A DNA stretch of 64,000 nucleotides from Anoplopoma fimbria (GCF_027596085.1 NC_072471.1:7629539-7693538); one strand, 5' to 3'; numbered from the stretch's first letter, positions 1 to 20,689 are shown. Program-made: numbers and translations. The notes: a model not told the origin generated them from the letters alone.

Positions 1-139
1 CCTTGTATTTACTACAAATGTGAAGAGAGAGAAACACAAAAGAAAGGCGAAAAATATGAAGTTAGAATGCAAAAATGATCTTGCCTTGTTACTGTGGGTT
101 CTGCATGCTACTTTTCAAGTTTGCGCCTTATAAACTCAC

Positions 140-7725
<7,586 letters not shown>

Positions 7726-7839
7726 GACGTTCTCTGCTGATCAGTTCTTGTCCTACTGAGTCCAGAGAATGGGAGTCCAAAACACTGAGGCATGCCAGCC
7801 ACAGCAGTCATTGCAGACATCTAAGTGCATCCACAAGGC
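7726..7839 (-). other. kmt2e: kmt2e 5'UTR part of the first coding exon
   Basis: A polypyrimidine tract followed by CAG sits just upstream, on the minus strand, of 7839. From there sequence continues without another in-frame start to the ATG at 7725-7723. This makes 7655-7839 one exon with 114 nt of leader. The human gene likewise starts translation in an internal exon after noncoding first exons. Confidence 0.6.
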
Positions 7840-7918
7840 CTGAGCAAAAGAGAGACAAAAAGAGAGAAAGGGACCAGTTAGTTATGTGTACATGCATCGT
7901 ACTAGCATAAATGGATCG

Positions 7919-7945
7919 CCCATTGTTGAACAGTTCAACAATGGG
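7919..7945. repeat. 13-bp perfect palindrome
   Basis: CCCATTGTTGAAC and its exact reverse complement are separated by one base, in kmt2e intron 1. No known function. Confidence 0.8.
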
Positions 7946-8429
7946 TGATTTATTTCATCCCAAGAACAAAAAAGGCACTTGCATGGCTGCAGTACCAAGC
8001 AAACCCCAAATTACAAATCATAGTGAAAACAGGGTATTTCCAGAACACGCTACTACATGATTCATACTTTCAGACCAAGAACGGCGTTTGACAGGGAAGT
8101 GTTTGATAGGAATTTCCCCTCTGACAAAGCTACCAAGCTGAGGTATTGACTGATGTCAAAGGGGGGGGAGAGGACACAATATTGTAAAGTGAAGCCCGAG
8201 CTGATGCTGTGAACTGCGCTAAAGCAACCTCTACACGCTGTCTGCCAGGAATGCAGAGAGAAGGCTGCACTGTAAGGAAGCTCCCACAAAGGGGAGCAAG
8301 AGAACACAGAGCAGCCAGCCGCCATGAAAGGAGGGAGGAAAAAAACGCAACAACACGTAGAAGCCATTTTTTCCCCCCTTCGACTGAAAAGGACTGCTCT
8401 ATTCTAAGCACTCGAACAGACCTCTCCAA

Positions 8430-8630
<201 letters not shown>

Positions 8631-11600
8631 GCTTTACACATACTATTGATATGAAAGCTTACATTTTGATTGTTACTACTGTGAGAATAACCAGCTAGTC
8701 ACATGTAAAAAAAGCTGCTAGAGATCAAGTTCGATTGTTTCATCAATAATTGACTGCATTAGGTGTCAGGCATTGAATGTAGTGCCCCTCTGGTCCCCAA
8801 GTGGGAGGTTGGTTGGACTAATAAATCATACACAAGCAGGAATATTGATGGGAATATTAAGCCGTGTATTTGTGTCTGCCGCGAGTCCAGACGGGAGCAT
8901 ATGTGTCCGTGTGGCTGCCTCTGATACGGAGAGCTCTGTTGATAAGCGGGATTAATGTGAGGGACAGATGCCGAGACAAAATAGGCTGGAGGTCACACCT
9001 CCGCCTGCTCATGCACTTCGGGGCCAAACAAAGGCTCGGATCATGGATTGGGGTGTACATGGGAGAGGGGTTGCAAAGCAGGAACGTGTCATGTATCGAG
9101 TAAGGGACATACTTTGCAGACTTTCGGGAGCAATAACACACTAACACACCAAAACATGTCTCTGCATGCCTATGAGGGCACTGCCTATTCTGGCCTAACC
9201 ATGTCATCTGAAGCACGCACACATATGCATGTCAACACACATGTCTCTCTCCCAGAAATTGTCAACCCTGACAGCATGGGCTCAGCGTAGGAAACTAATA
9301 GTTCACAGGGGATAAACACACGTCTTAAGATTCTCTCAATAGGAATAAAAAACAGCCCTGAGAGTCATTTCAGATACTAATTCACCCAAATGCACTATTA
9401 GAGACAGCAGGACTGGTGAGCGGCTCACAGACATGACAGCTGTCAGCTCCAGGCCTAATTAATAGCAGGAAGAAGACCCCCATGTGTCTGTGTGTCAGCC
9501 AAGGCTGCTTATGGGATCACCCTCCAAACTCTCCTCTGATTCTGTGTTCAGTGAGTGAATGGGGTAAACAGCAGGGGTACTATCACTGGCAGAGGCATTT
9601 CATGGTTGAAGCTGATGTAACCAGAAGACTTTCTTTCAACAAGGATAGGCAGTTTTGCCAAACACTGAAATGACAAGACATCTCCTCCTTTGTATCATGT
9701 GAAAGGCCCAGTATGTATTAGCACTGGTAAATAGCTTTCCTCTGAAACAGCCCGTTTGTTCCCTCGTCCACTAGGTTTGTCTCCATTTTATCCAGGGAAT
9801 CCTGCTGTCACAACTAAGGAATGCACACACAAGCTCACATTCACCCCCCTCTACTATCACACAAACAGATAGATAACCCCTCGCACTGTCCTTTCAAACA
9901 TTCCCCACCATATGGAAGACCCGTGTGCAAACATACATGCACTGCGCTACAGCCAGACACAGTTAAGACTGACAAAAGGCGAGTGGGGAAAAAGAAAAAC
10001 AAGTACAGTACGGCTGCATTCCTGACTAAATCTGAACTGCGCTGTGACTGCCTCTGCCTGCTCCTCCTACTTCCTCTAGAGGAGATGTCCATCACCCTGG
10101 AGAAACGCAGCCAGAGAAAGGAAAAGAAAAAAGAAAAGAAAAATACCACCCCTCCTTCCTGTGCCCAGTCACCCCGCCCAGCCGGATTTCTCTCCCTCCT
10201 CTGTACATTTCCTAAATAAACCCGAGACAGTAACGCAGAGCGAAGGGGAAGGGGAGTGTCGCAGACGCAGTTCCAAATTACATGGAGCCCGGGAGAGACC
10301 ATTTAAAGTCACCTTTGGCCAAATCCACTGCTTTTATGGAAACACATGAGATGAGCGAAGGGGTGGGGAAATGGGGAACATGCACAGGGGAGGGTGAGTA
10401 GAAGAGGGGAACATAGAAAAGACATGTTGCGAAAGTGGACAATAGTAAAAACAAGACCACAGGATGGTTTCTGTGATTTCAGTGAGTCTTCTTTCTCTAA
10501 AACCGTTCACCTTTCACGCGCTCTCTTAAAAACAGATTTCCTCGCGCTGTAGGGAGCTTTAGAAAATCATCCACAGCCCCTCCATTTCAGAGGGCAGCGG
10601 GGTGGGGGAGGTGTACATGGGGTCTGTCTGACAGTGACGCTACACAGCCGAGACCTGGGTGGACTCTGGGTGGCAGAGTGGAGCACATAGCGTAAACCCA
10701 GTCTCTCCTTTCTCCTCCTTCCCTCCCTCGGCAAAAGGGGACACAGTCACGTCATTGTGTGGGGAATAACTGTCCTTTTAAGACCGAACCGCACTGAAGT
10801 CAGTGAGGGAAAACCCACATCACCACACTCAAAACCATGCCGCTACAGACAACAGCTTTCCTCTCTACTCGGTTTATTACCACTGCTCAACGTGTAAGTG
10901 TTTTCATTCTTGTTTTCGCAGCCAAGTCTCGGAAGATTAGGTTTTTTCGATAAATAGGAGGAGCAACACAAAATGAGGGATTCCAACTATATCCCACCGC
11001 TCCACTACCAAGCTGATGCACCTCACACTATCCTCATAACTAGCTGCAATGACTCAGCTCATTAACAAACAGGTAAAACAAACGGATATAAACACAGTCA
11101 TGTACACAGGAAGAAGCATGACCCACATGGAATGTAGGCCTGGCCTTCTTCTTCACGGTGCCCACAATGGGACACATTGCATCTGCCCCTTCCTTCATAA
11201 ATCAGTGTGCCCATGGCTGCCAGCACTCCCTCTGCACTCAAACACTGAAGGTGAAGTCATACATCAATACAGCAGGGGATATGGTCCACACAAGCAATTT
11301 TTGTGGCTACAATGAGAACTGTGCTGTTGAGAGTGCGAGCCAAAACCTCAGCTGACTGTAAAGATCAGTCCAGTCCATTGAGGAGTCAGATGATGAGGAG
11401 GAGACAGCGGTGTTGCAGTGTAACTAGTAAACAACAACAACAACAACAACGGAGATAGGCCAGCAGTGCAGCAGGCTGATGAAGAAAAAAAAAGGCAAGA
11501 CAATTTAGGAGGTTTTAAGGGGGCTACATTAAAAAAACCAAAAAAAAAAAACCCATTAAAGTCTATATAACAGTGGGCATGAAGATGTATCACAACAATC

Positions 11601-14600
11601 TCTCCATCTCCCCTCTCGCTCCTGCTTACGGAGTATCAAGAGCCAGGCTCTGTGTGGACAAGGGTGAGTTCCTTTCAACATTTGCAAATAAGACATGTGT
11701 ACGTTACATTACACTGCACCGTTATCTGCGTGACAACTTGTAAAGGCCGATACCATTTTGTCTCTTGGCCATGGAGAGCTAACCTGGTGGTCATTTCAGG
11801 GCACAAATGCATGCAGCTGGAAGCCAATTACAGCATTTGGAGAATGCAATGTGCTGCTTGCAAAAATGTGAGTTGTGCATGTGGGCCCAGAGAGAATGGG
11901 GAGAGGCAACTTAGAATCTATGTGGCAAAAGAACAGTAAGAGGCACTCAGAGGTCCCATTATGGCAGCATTCGAGGATCAATTTCACGCCTGGACCGCAG
12001 TGCCGTTACATCACCAACATTGATGGCATATCCCCTCTTTATGCTGCCCATCCTGCCTTGCGCTACTACCCATGAATGCTATTGTAACACGGGCACAGCA
12101 ACAGGAAGTAGGTTAGAGAGGTGTAGCAGAGCTGCAGCCCTAAAGCCACCTGTCGGGGGAGGCAGCTTGCTAGCTTAAAGAGGGATCTGTTACGGCCCAG
12201 CTAGCTGCACAAAAACAGGTCACCTGAGCCCTTCTCCTCCCAGCTGGGATACCATGTGACTGTGTCGGGGCCCCAGAGCCAGGGCGCTTTGTCTCTGGGT
12301 CTCTCAGAGTCTTGGCATCACAAGTGAGATCACTGGGGACCAGGCCACAACCACACACACAGCTTAGCCCCACATGGTGAGGTATGTATCTATAGAGACA
12401 CACACTTTGCCTACACAGATGTGCTACTGTTTCGGGGATGAGAGTTTTATTGTCTGGAGACTGCGATGAGCACAATAACAAGGGGACAGGGAGAGCGTCT
12501 AAGAGTAAGCTGAGGAGTATCTGGGCTTCCTCTGCCCTATCAATAAGTCAATACACCAACAGACATCTTGTGGCCTAGGTTGACTTCTTTATGGTCCTCC
12601 TCTTTTTCTCTCCCTCTGCTGCGAACACTGAAAAATGAAATCGTTCTGTGCTGGCTATTTGCTCTTATGTCTGTCTGTCTGTCTGTCTAGGGGTTAGGGT
12701 GAGAGGAAAGGTGTGTCATCGGAGACTACTAGACTCCCTGCCACCTGCCAGAGTTGTCAGTCCCCATCCCAGAGGGGGGAGTGGCAGCTCACCTCCAGTC
12801 ACCATCTCTGTCAACAAAGCAAGCAAACACACTTTGCTGCTGCACAGGGCAACCAGGCCCACACACAGCCAGTCCGGTATTTAACACTTTCAGCTACAAT
12901 ATCCTGTCGACAGAAGGGAGGAAAGGAGTGAGTATTAAGAGAGAAAAGCCTCTGCTCCTTTACAAGCATGAACAAGATGGCTGGGGACTTTGTGTATTAT
13001 GTAGCAGAGACTGATTAAGCGCAGCACAGAAGGGCCCTCTCACTCATCTAGTAGTAATAAACCCTCCACACAAGAGAAGACCCTTTGGCACTTGCTATTA
13101 TGTGAACCATACAGGCAGCTGAACTTCATTACATTGACACACATACCCTCAATGGATAGAAGCTACACGAACCATTCAAGAGCTTAGCGATGTTTACGAT
13201 ATGAGCAATGATAAAGTGACTTTAAACTGGCCCTCTATAGTCTACTTATTTCACATGGTATGCTTTGAAGGGGTTTGGAGGCCCGTGTCATGTGTTATTT
13301 CTGCTAATGACAGGTGCTTCAGTCAAACAAGCACTTTTGTATGAAACATTTATTAGTTCAACACCGACGGCTTGCACGAGGTTGACAACTATACAACTTG
13401 CTCACCCTACAGCTAAACATCCGTTTGCAGTCATGTAAATCCCATGTACATTGTTGATAGTGTGAACTACAATGTAACTATGAATATTTGTGATTAAATA
13501 TGCTTCAGCAACTGTGAAATTGTTTTTTTTCTTCAGTGAACTGACCTTAAAACGATCAGTAGGAAAAGAGCATAGAACTACTTGGCATTAGTCGTGAAAA
13601 AGCATTTCAGCTGAACAAAGTGCCAAAGTTTGTCCCAAAGGGTGACGTTGAAGAAAAGACAGCTGTGCCACACTATTGCTGGGCTTCGTAAGAGCCCAAA
13701 GGCTCAAAAACACTTTCCCAGAAACAAAATAGCAGTGGTTTCTTTTATTTCTAATGTTGATAGTGTGTTTGAATACAATTTAAGGGCACATTTTATAGCA
13801 TTTAATGTTAAACATATCCTTAGCATATGGTATTGTGCAGTAGCAATATGAACAATAAGCATCTGACTATTGTGTACTTGAAGTATGTGCCATGCAACTG
13901 TATTATATATATATACAAGTACCTTGCTAAATATAAATATCAGATGAAAACCCTGACTGGAACATCCCGAGCATAGTATGTTGTTTAATGAATGTTTCAT
14001 GTTTGTTTAAGTCGAGTCTTGAGCTAAGGCAAATTAAATATTCAACTGATTTCTGTCTTTGAACTTGTTCTGCATTCACTATCCCCCTTAAACAACTCTG
14101 AAATCCAAAATTCTATGCGTTACCCTTTATAACTAAGCAGCTCACATCACCATGTGCATTTCCATCACAGTAAAAGGGATACATGTATAACAGTAAAAAA
14201 TAAAAAACATGGGTGTAGGGGAAAAACTATGTCACCTTAGGATAGTAAAGACTATTTCAGGGGGGTGATAATGTGGCAAAAGAGCTGAAATACACATATT
14301 TCAACAAAAGCATTATGCTTGTGTACCTTTATGAACCATAATGCTGTCAAAAAGGTATATGGATGTGCTCTCTCTGTGCTTACATCACATTTTCTATGAC
14401 AATAAACCTCATGTCCTCAGATCCAACATTACAGCACGAAACACAAGCGACATCATAAGCCGTGACGCATGTTACAGGGATACTATGTAATTGGTTTTGT
14501 GAACATGCCACAGGAGCGTCAATGGATCTCACTACACGACATACAAAGCGCAGTGTTATCGAGGCATGATCTAGATTGTTTGGACGTTATTGTCAATCCC

Positions 14601-14909
14601 TAAACTCAACTCAAAAAAAAAAAAAAAAAAATCCTGTGTTGTGCAGTTGCTTCTCAGTGAGTATGTCGGCGCTGCAGTCAGTCCTGCCGATAGGGGTGTG
14701 GAGGGCTACAACGTTGCTATTATGTTACCACAACACCCTGCTGCTGTCGCCATTTTCATAGCGCTTCTCTCAGGACTGCGAGACAATCGTGGGGCCAGTG
14801 GGAGCCTTGCCACGGGAGGAAAAACCCCCAAGAATGCATTCAATCGCCTCTTTCATACACTCTACCTTAAGTATCACTCTGTCGGTGCAGTCTGTGTGTT
14901 ACCATTAGA

Positions 14910-14915
<6 letters not shown>

Positions 14916-14943
<28 letters not shown>
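14916..14943. repeat. (GT)14 microsatellite
   Basis: Short GT tract in kmt2e intron 1. Confidence 0.9.
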
Positions 14944-16159
14944 AGTGACTTCGTCGACAGCAGAGCCAGGAAGCTAATCGGCCTGTGGAGATGTAGCAGG
15001 GTGAATGTGATGGCATGCGGAGTAGCAAGGTTTTTTTTTTTGGTCCATCGAAATAATAATAATTTCCTGGAGAATATGTGGGTTTTTTTGTGTAGATAAA
15101 CGCCACCCAACTTATATTTAAAAAAAGAAAAGAAAAAGCAACGTGCTGACGGTGACCATCGGGTTAGGGTTACCAGAGGAGTGGATTAATACTGGGTTAG
15201 TCACAGACTAAACACAGTGAATGCACATGTTATACGGCCATGTGTTTAAGACCCAGTGTGGCTGAGCTGGGGTTACAGATTGTAGGACTGGGGCGAGATG
15301 CACGAATGCAACAAACCCCCCTCCCCCACGCTTGCAGCATTTGAACCTAATACACCTTTTAATCTGAATTAAATTAGGCGAAATGTACTTGTATGTCACA
15401 TGTACATAGCATCATAGCTTTGGGTGTATTTCTCTTCATTACCTTGTCGTCACAACTCCATTAAAAGCTCAGTAGCCTTGAGATTACTGCGCCATGTAGT
15501 TGGGGGGCATCTAAGCCATTAAAGCAGCTGGTGTTGCGTTGAAATCACATGCTGCACAGCTTCATGTGTCTGTTTATCGACACACATGCATGTAAAAAAA
15601 CAAATCGTCATTGTTGTCTGATCACTGTGTGGCATTGTAGGATCTTTTTCTTTTTCTTTTTTTTTAAAAGCTGAACGGAAACAACGCAGGGTGGGAGCCA
15701 CCACGACACAATCAAGTTTGCCCCCTAACCCTTAAAATGTACTGTTTTCACGCTGGTGTTTGCAAATAACTTTGTGTTTTCAAGTCACACAGGATGTGAC
15801 TGATGCTTTTATTTATTTATTTATTTTTGTCCTGACGCAAGAGGGCTGTGTAGTAAAGTAACTGTTTCATGGAGGAGGTCACACTAATGCAAAGGAAACT
15901 GTGCGCAATGTGGCTCCAACATGAAGTGAGTGCCCCTCTGGTTACACACACATATATATATATATATAATATAATACACATATATAATACTTTATAGCAG
16001 TGCTACACTGAGAGACAGCCATTAATATAATTGCAGTGTTTTCCTCTGAATGTGTGTGAGCAACCCCATCGATCTGTAACTATTATTCACCTCCTGTAAC
16101 TTTGTTTTTGACGTTTTCTTGCATCGCCACACTATCAAAAGAGAGGAATCAGAGCCCTG

Positions 16160-16420
16160 TGTGGAGCTAACAGAGCTAGCTAGTAGCCTAGTAGCATGCG
16201 CTAGCTAGCTCTGGGGGTCTCCTGTCCAACGTGACACTTTGAGGAAACACCTGAGTACCTGTTATCATATTGATTTGATTGATTAATCTGGGTGCACGTG
16301 AAGGGGATTGACATGTGCAAGAAACAAACCAGGAGCGGTGTTGCTCAGCTAGCTAGTTAGCATGCTAGCTAGCTAACTCCTCAGCTGATAGAGCTAGCCT
16401 AGCATGCTAGCTAAAGCCAA
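16160..16420. repeat. Cluster of GCTAGC palindromes
   Basis: Many copies of GCTAGC and TAGCTAGC occur in 260 bp at the 5' end of kmt2e intron 1, including two extended inverted repeats around 16,165-16,215 and 16,350-16,380. No element family is recognised. Confidence 0.55.
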
Positions 16421-16485
16421 CAATAGCCCCCTCCAGCTCGGATTGGTGCTCATCTACAACCACCACGTAAAACAGGTTTACTCAC

Positions 16486-16760
16486 CGTGTTATGTCCACT
16501 CTGGAGGGTCTGGATAGCGGGTGAGGGGACCTGGGTGAGACCCCCGTCGCTTTCCACACAGCTTCCACAACCAAAACAATACTTCTGTGCACACACTGCG
16601 GATCCCTGGCAAAGCTGTAAAATGTCTGCCTGTTAAGCTGTCCGCTGAGGTGGGAGAAATCTGCTGCTTCCTGACCCAATTTCTGCGTGTGAATCTAGTC
16701 GAAACCGTTAAAACAGAGCCCTAGTCATCGGCGACTTTTCGAAATTAGATCCCCTCAAAC
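16486..16760 (-). promoter_or_regulatory. kmt2e: kmt2e noncoding first exon and CpG-rich promoter
   Basis: A minus-strand donor (GGTGAG) ends an exon at 16486. The sequence above it to about 16.95 kb is GC- and CpG-rich compared with the AT-rich surroundings. This is the expected position of the noncoding first exon, 8.6 kb upstream of the coding start. The transcription start cannot be fixed from sequence; no TATA box is evident. Confidence 0.5.
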
Positions 16761-16783
16761 CAGTCTCTTTTCCCTTTGCAAAA

Positions 16784-16996
16784 ATGGCGGCCCTGCCAGG
16801 ACTGCCGAGACTCCGCCTCCTCCTCCTCCTCCTCCTCCCCCCCCTCCCCGCCGCTAAACCCGTGCTCCGCCTCCACACGCTGCGGGGCTACACTCCCGAT
16901 TTCACAGGGGCAAAGCGTGACCGCGCTTCAATGCGCGTCCACGACTGTGATTTCCTCAAGACAAGGAGGATTGTTATTTATATGTCGGCAGCGTAG
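16784..16996 (+). CDS. Divergent small ORF next to the kmt2e promoter, unknown
   Basis: A 70-codon ORF opens with ATG in a good context (AAAATGGCGG) inside the kmt2e CpG island and points away from it. The N terminus is leucine-rich (MAALPGLPRLRLLLLLLLPP), resembling a signal peptide. The rest (LHTLRGYTPDFTGAKR...) matches no family I recognise. It ends just where a repeat element begins at about 17,000. It could be the first exon of a divergent gene, part of a promoter-associated noncoding RNA (human KMT2E has a divergent antisense RNA), or chance. No downstream plus-strand exon was found. Confidence 0.22.
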   Translation: MAALPGLPRLRLLLLLLLPPLPAAKPVLRLHTLRGYTPDFTGAKRDRASMRVHDCDFLKTRRIVIYMSAA

Positions 16997-16997
16997 T

Positions 16998-17540
16998 TGA
17001 AGCACTACCCTGAGCCTTCTGCTTAGCACTTGTTGTATTTGTTATTAGTTTGTTGCACTTGTTGTATTTGTTATTAGTTTGCGTCTGCTAAATGACTGTA
17101 ATGTAATGTAATGCATTAGTTTGTTGCACTTATTGTATTTGTTATTAGTTTGTTGCACTTATTGTATTTGTTATTAGTTTGTTGCACTTATTGTATTTGT
17201 TATTAGTTTGTTGCATTTATTGTATTTATTAGTTTGTTGCAATTATTGTATTCGTATTAGTTTGTTGCACTTATTGTATTCGTATTAGTTTGTTGCACTT
17301 ATTGTATTCGTATTAGTTTGTCTTTTGCTCTGGTTTATGCTTTTAGAGAAAAGCATAAACCAGAGCAAAAGACAAACTAATACGAATACAATAAGTGCAA
17401 CAAAATAATGCAGTGCAAGCATCTGCTTGTTTAAGAAAAGGAGATGCACTTATGACTTCTGGTGACTCGTAGTTCTCTATGTTGAATACACTTATTGTAA
17501 GTCCCTTTGGATAAAAGCATCTGCTAAATGACTAATGTAG
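16998..17540 (+). repeat. Fish SINE-like repeat, copy 1, with internal minisatellite and foldback
   Basis: The element starts with a CTACCCTGAGCCTT head and ends with a GGATAAAAGCATCTGCTAAA tail, a 3' end shared by many fish repeats. Between them is an array of about ten units of a 26-29 bp repeat (core TTAGTTTGTTGCACTTATTG). The array turns into an inverted copy at 17,345. A partial tail at 17,083-17,110 suggests nested or recombined copies. The same family recurs at 17,826-18,076 and 22,255-22,520. Confidence 0.7.
17289..17404. repeat. Perfect 56-bp inverted repeat with 4-nt loop
   Basis: Bases 17,289-17,344 are the exact reverse complement of 17,349-17,404, with loop AGAG. Checked base by base. 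The arms are made of the minisatellite unit and the adjacent unique part of the repeat element. Confidence 0.92.
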
Positions 17541-17825
17541 TGCTGTGGATTTACTTTACACAGTGCATGTCAAAACGGACAATTAGATTTAGAAATTGGA
17601 CCTAAGCATGTTGAATAATTTAAAAAAAAAAATGACATTTAAACTTGCTGAAGTCATATTACAGGTGGTTTAATTGTTGTTGGGTTTTTTTCTTTTTAAT
17701 AGAACATCAAATTAATTATGCAGAATTCAATGTTGCACATTGTAATATACAATAGTGTGGCGTTCTGGGAACATTAATTTCGGTGCAATCTTCCTGACCA
17801 TCTTGTAAAAGCAGAGGCAACTCAA

Positions 17826-18076
17826 GAAGTACTACCCTGAGCCTTCCACTTAGCACTTATTGTATTTGTATTAGTTTGTTGCACTTATTGTATTCATATT
17901 AGTTTGTTTCTGCACTATACTTTTGCTCTGGTTTATGCTCTTAGATGCTTGTTTAAGAAAGGAGATGCACTTATGACTTCTGGTGACTAGTAGTTCTCTT
18001 GAATACCTATGTTGAAGACACTTATTGTAAGTCGCTTTGGATAAAAGCGTCTGCTAAATGACAGTAATGTAATGCA
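17826..18076 (+). repeat. Fish SINE-like repeat, copy 2
   Basis: A 251-bp copy with the same head (CTACCCTGAGCCTTC), two minisatellite units, the middle part (GACTTCTGGTGACTAGTAG) and the tail ending TGCTAAATGACAGTAATG. It is the cleanest copy and useful as the reference for the family. Confidence 0.75.
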
Positions 18077-18079
18077 ACT

Positions 18080-19085
18080 GTTGGAATGTTTTTATCAGAA
18101 GGTTTGTTTTAAACTGACTTCCCCCTCTGTTTCCTTATCTTCCTCTCAGGGTCAGGAGGCATAGTTTGCCTCAACACAAAGCCCCATATAGGCAGTTTTA
18201 TAATACATTTAATATCTACAATGCTTTTGTTTGTTTTTAATACCGAACAGACAAAGGCTACAGCAACAATTGGACACCAGAAAAATGTGGGCTGAGTAGG
18301 CCAGACCAGATTGTTTATTAGCCTATTGCTGAAATAAGAATGTGTGTGGAATTTACAAACTTAAAAACAACAACTCAAAAGTGATTATTTAGGACCTAAA
18401 TCTTTGATTTTACCACAGGGATGGCTGAAAAGAAGCACATAAATCCACTCCCCGACGCAGGAGGAGGCAACTAAGCTGTTATGTAACCCCTTACGCAAGA
18501 GCAGCATTTTGTATATTGAACTGATGTTAGGAAGTAGTACCTATCAAACACTGACCGATAACTGTTAATAAACAATAAAGATAAAAGGCCGTACAGGGAT
18601 ACAACATTGTAAAACTCATCTTAAACAAAAGCCTTAATGTTTGAAGGATCTTGAAGTCTTGCATGCACATATCTGGATAAACAATTTCACATTTTTTGGC
18701 TCACAACAAATCCCAAAAGAAATCCCCAATCTGGAAGTTATGATTTATTTGCCTGTGTTTTGCACTGTAACCATCAAGCTGTCTAATAGCTGCAATTTAC
18801 AACCCTTTGAACTTTGTTAACCATATTGCTGGACGTGAGATCTGACATGTTTAACACAATATATATAATTCTATCTCCCCGACAGCTTTATTGTTGTGGT
18901 AAACCAGTTACTGTCAAAATCTCGGTAAGAAATCCCTTTGACATCATTTGTTGAGAGAGGATGTTCTCATCGTTTCCATTTATTGACCCTCCCCCACCCG
19001 AAACCGCATCCCTTCGCGCATGCGCATTGGTGCAAGACCGCTGCAAGCCTGCAAACCGCTTGTGTACGGGCATGCAGGTTCATTG
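18080..19085. other. Intergenic, no gene seen
   Basis: AT-rich single-copy-looking DNA between repeat copy 2 and the promoter-like block. I see no conserved exon, RNA gene or recognisable repeat. Confidence 0.5.
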
Positions 19086-19089
19086 AAAT

Positions 19090-19730
19090 AAACGTTGGGG
19101 GGGGAGGACGGAGGTGAACGTTGGGCCGTCCGAGCCACCGTCACCCGGAGGAAGCAGCGATGAAAACGGTTACTGTCGGGTTTTTTGGGGTTTTTTCTTT
19201 TTAAATGTCGGAGAGGATAACGTTCAATCCATGTGCGTTGTCGGTTATGTTAAGATAACGACGCATATTATTTTAATGGCGGGTTAATTAATCACTTGTC
19301 CTAAAAAAACAAATCGATAAAAATTGGAATCTTTCTTTTTTTTTTTGAAAAACGGTTGGTTTCCGATGACGTCATGTAGATGGTATTTGTGGGCGGGGTC
19401 TGAGCTGTGAGGGGAGAGGGGCGCAACCGGAGAGCACCAGGCGCCATTAGGTAACACAGCAACGCGGCTGTATTTATACGTGTGAGGAGCTTTCCCCGTC
19501 GGATAAAGAGCAGATGAATCGACACAACGTCGTATCTAATAGTGTGGGTGATTTACTGTTCGCACCAGGCGATAAAAAAACCCGACTTCCTGACGTTAAA
19601 CTCCACTCATTCTCGCGGTGGACTGGGAAACAAGATGGCGTCGAGGATTCTTTTCTTCTTCGTGCACGGGGTCGAGGTCGCGCACTCTTGGGCGGCGGCA
19701 GCAGCGTGCGCGTTCTCGCCACAGTGTTAT
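19090..19730. promoter_or_regulatory. Orphan CpG-rich, promoter-like block
   Basis: A CpG-rich stretch in AT-rich DNA contains a perfect CRE palindrome (TGACGTCA, 19,367-19,374) and a GC box (GGGCGGGG) near 19,392. Small ORFs start on both strands (for example MASRILFFFVHGVEV at about 19,635 plus), and an AATAAA lies at about 19,954. No ORF matches a family I know. It could drive an unannotated noncoding RNA or a gene whose exons I could not find. Confidence 0.35.
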
Positions 19731-20244
19731 TATTTCCTGCTTGTTGACGTTCCTGCTGGATTCAACATCTGCAGTGAATCCTCTGCATATGATTTTACAT
19801 TTGTGTGTGGCTGTACTGCTCTATAAAACAACGTTGTGCCAAAAACATTTAACCTTTTTTTTTTTTTTACACTTTGAATGATATGTTTATCTTTGTTTAT
19901 ACATAAGCACTTTCTGTTCCTCTGCCTTTTCACACTGATGTTAAACTGTCTTCTAATAAAGGATACATGGTCAAGTACAGCCCTTCTACACAACAGCACC
20001 CAGTATAGCTCTCCCCCTTATTTGCTTTGTTTTAGCTTTTGACCCCATCTAGTGGACCATGCAGGCAAAACTTGTGAATTTACAGGCTGATATTATTTAA
20101 TTATGTGTATTTGTGTAAATATTAGATATATTTGTATTATTATTATTATTTTTATATTATTAATAATATCTATTGATATATTAGATATTATTATTAGATA
20201 TATTGTTTTTGTGTGCCCGAACTATAGTGTTAACAGTTTTATTT

Positions 20245-20510
20245 AAATAAATAATGTTTAAATACTAATCTATACACTGCAATACAATAGTTATAATAGT
20301 TTCTGTCTGTATATATAATATTTCAGTTACTCTGGATTCTTTACTGTTTTTTTATTGCTCATTTGCTTATTTATAATACTTATTTTTGATCTTGTTTTTT
20401 TATTTACTATGTCTCTTGTTGCACTATCCTCTATGCTGCTGTAATCCTGTAAATGTCCCCGCTGTGGGACTAATAAAGGATTATGTTATTGTATCTCTTA
20501 AATTGGTTGA
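20245..20510 (+). repeat. Interspersed repeat with TAATAAAGGATTAT tail, plus copy
   Basis: The element ends CTGTAATCCTGTAAATG...GGGACTAATAAAGGATTAT, a tail common in fish repeats. Its body (CTGGATTCTTTACTG..., CTCATTTGCTTATTTATAA) recurs inverted at 20,690-20,850 and at 47,590-47,870. Confidence 0.7.
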
Positions 20511-20689
20511 AAGTTACTGTTTTCTGTATTTAGGTTGGACATAAATAGATTATCATTACAACAGAAAATGTCCTATTTATTTTGATAGCTAAAACACTGA
20601 GTTGTTTACCTATTTACTAATATAGCAACCACAGGGTCAAAACGTTTGTCAGTATTTTTGCATAATTGAGGTCATAGTCGTCATAAATA

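Noticed and set aside
9821..10302. Overlapping ORFs on both strands (132 and 153 codons)
   Set aside because: Low-complexity lysine- or phenylalanine-rich readings of purine/pyrimidine tracts in kmt2e intron 1.
14590..15099. 169-codon plus-strand ORF
   Set aside because: It runs through a poly-A tract and a GT repeat, with no domain; it lies in kmt2e intron 1.
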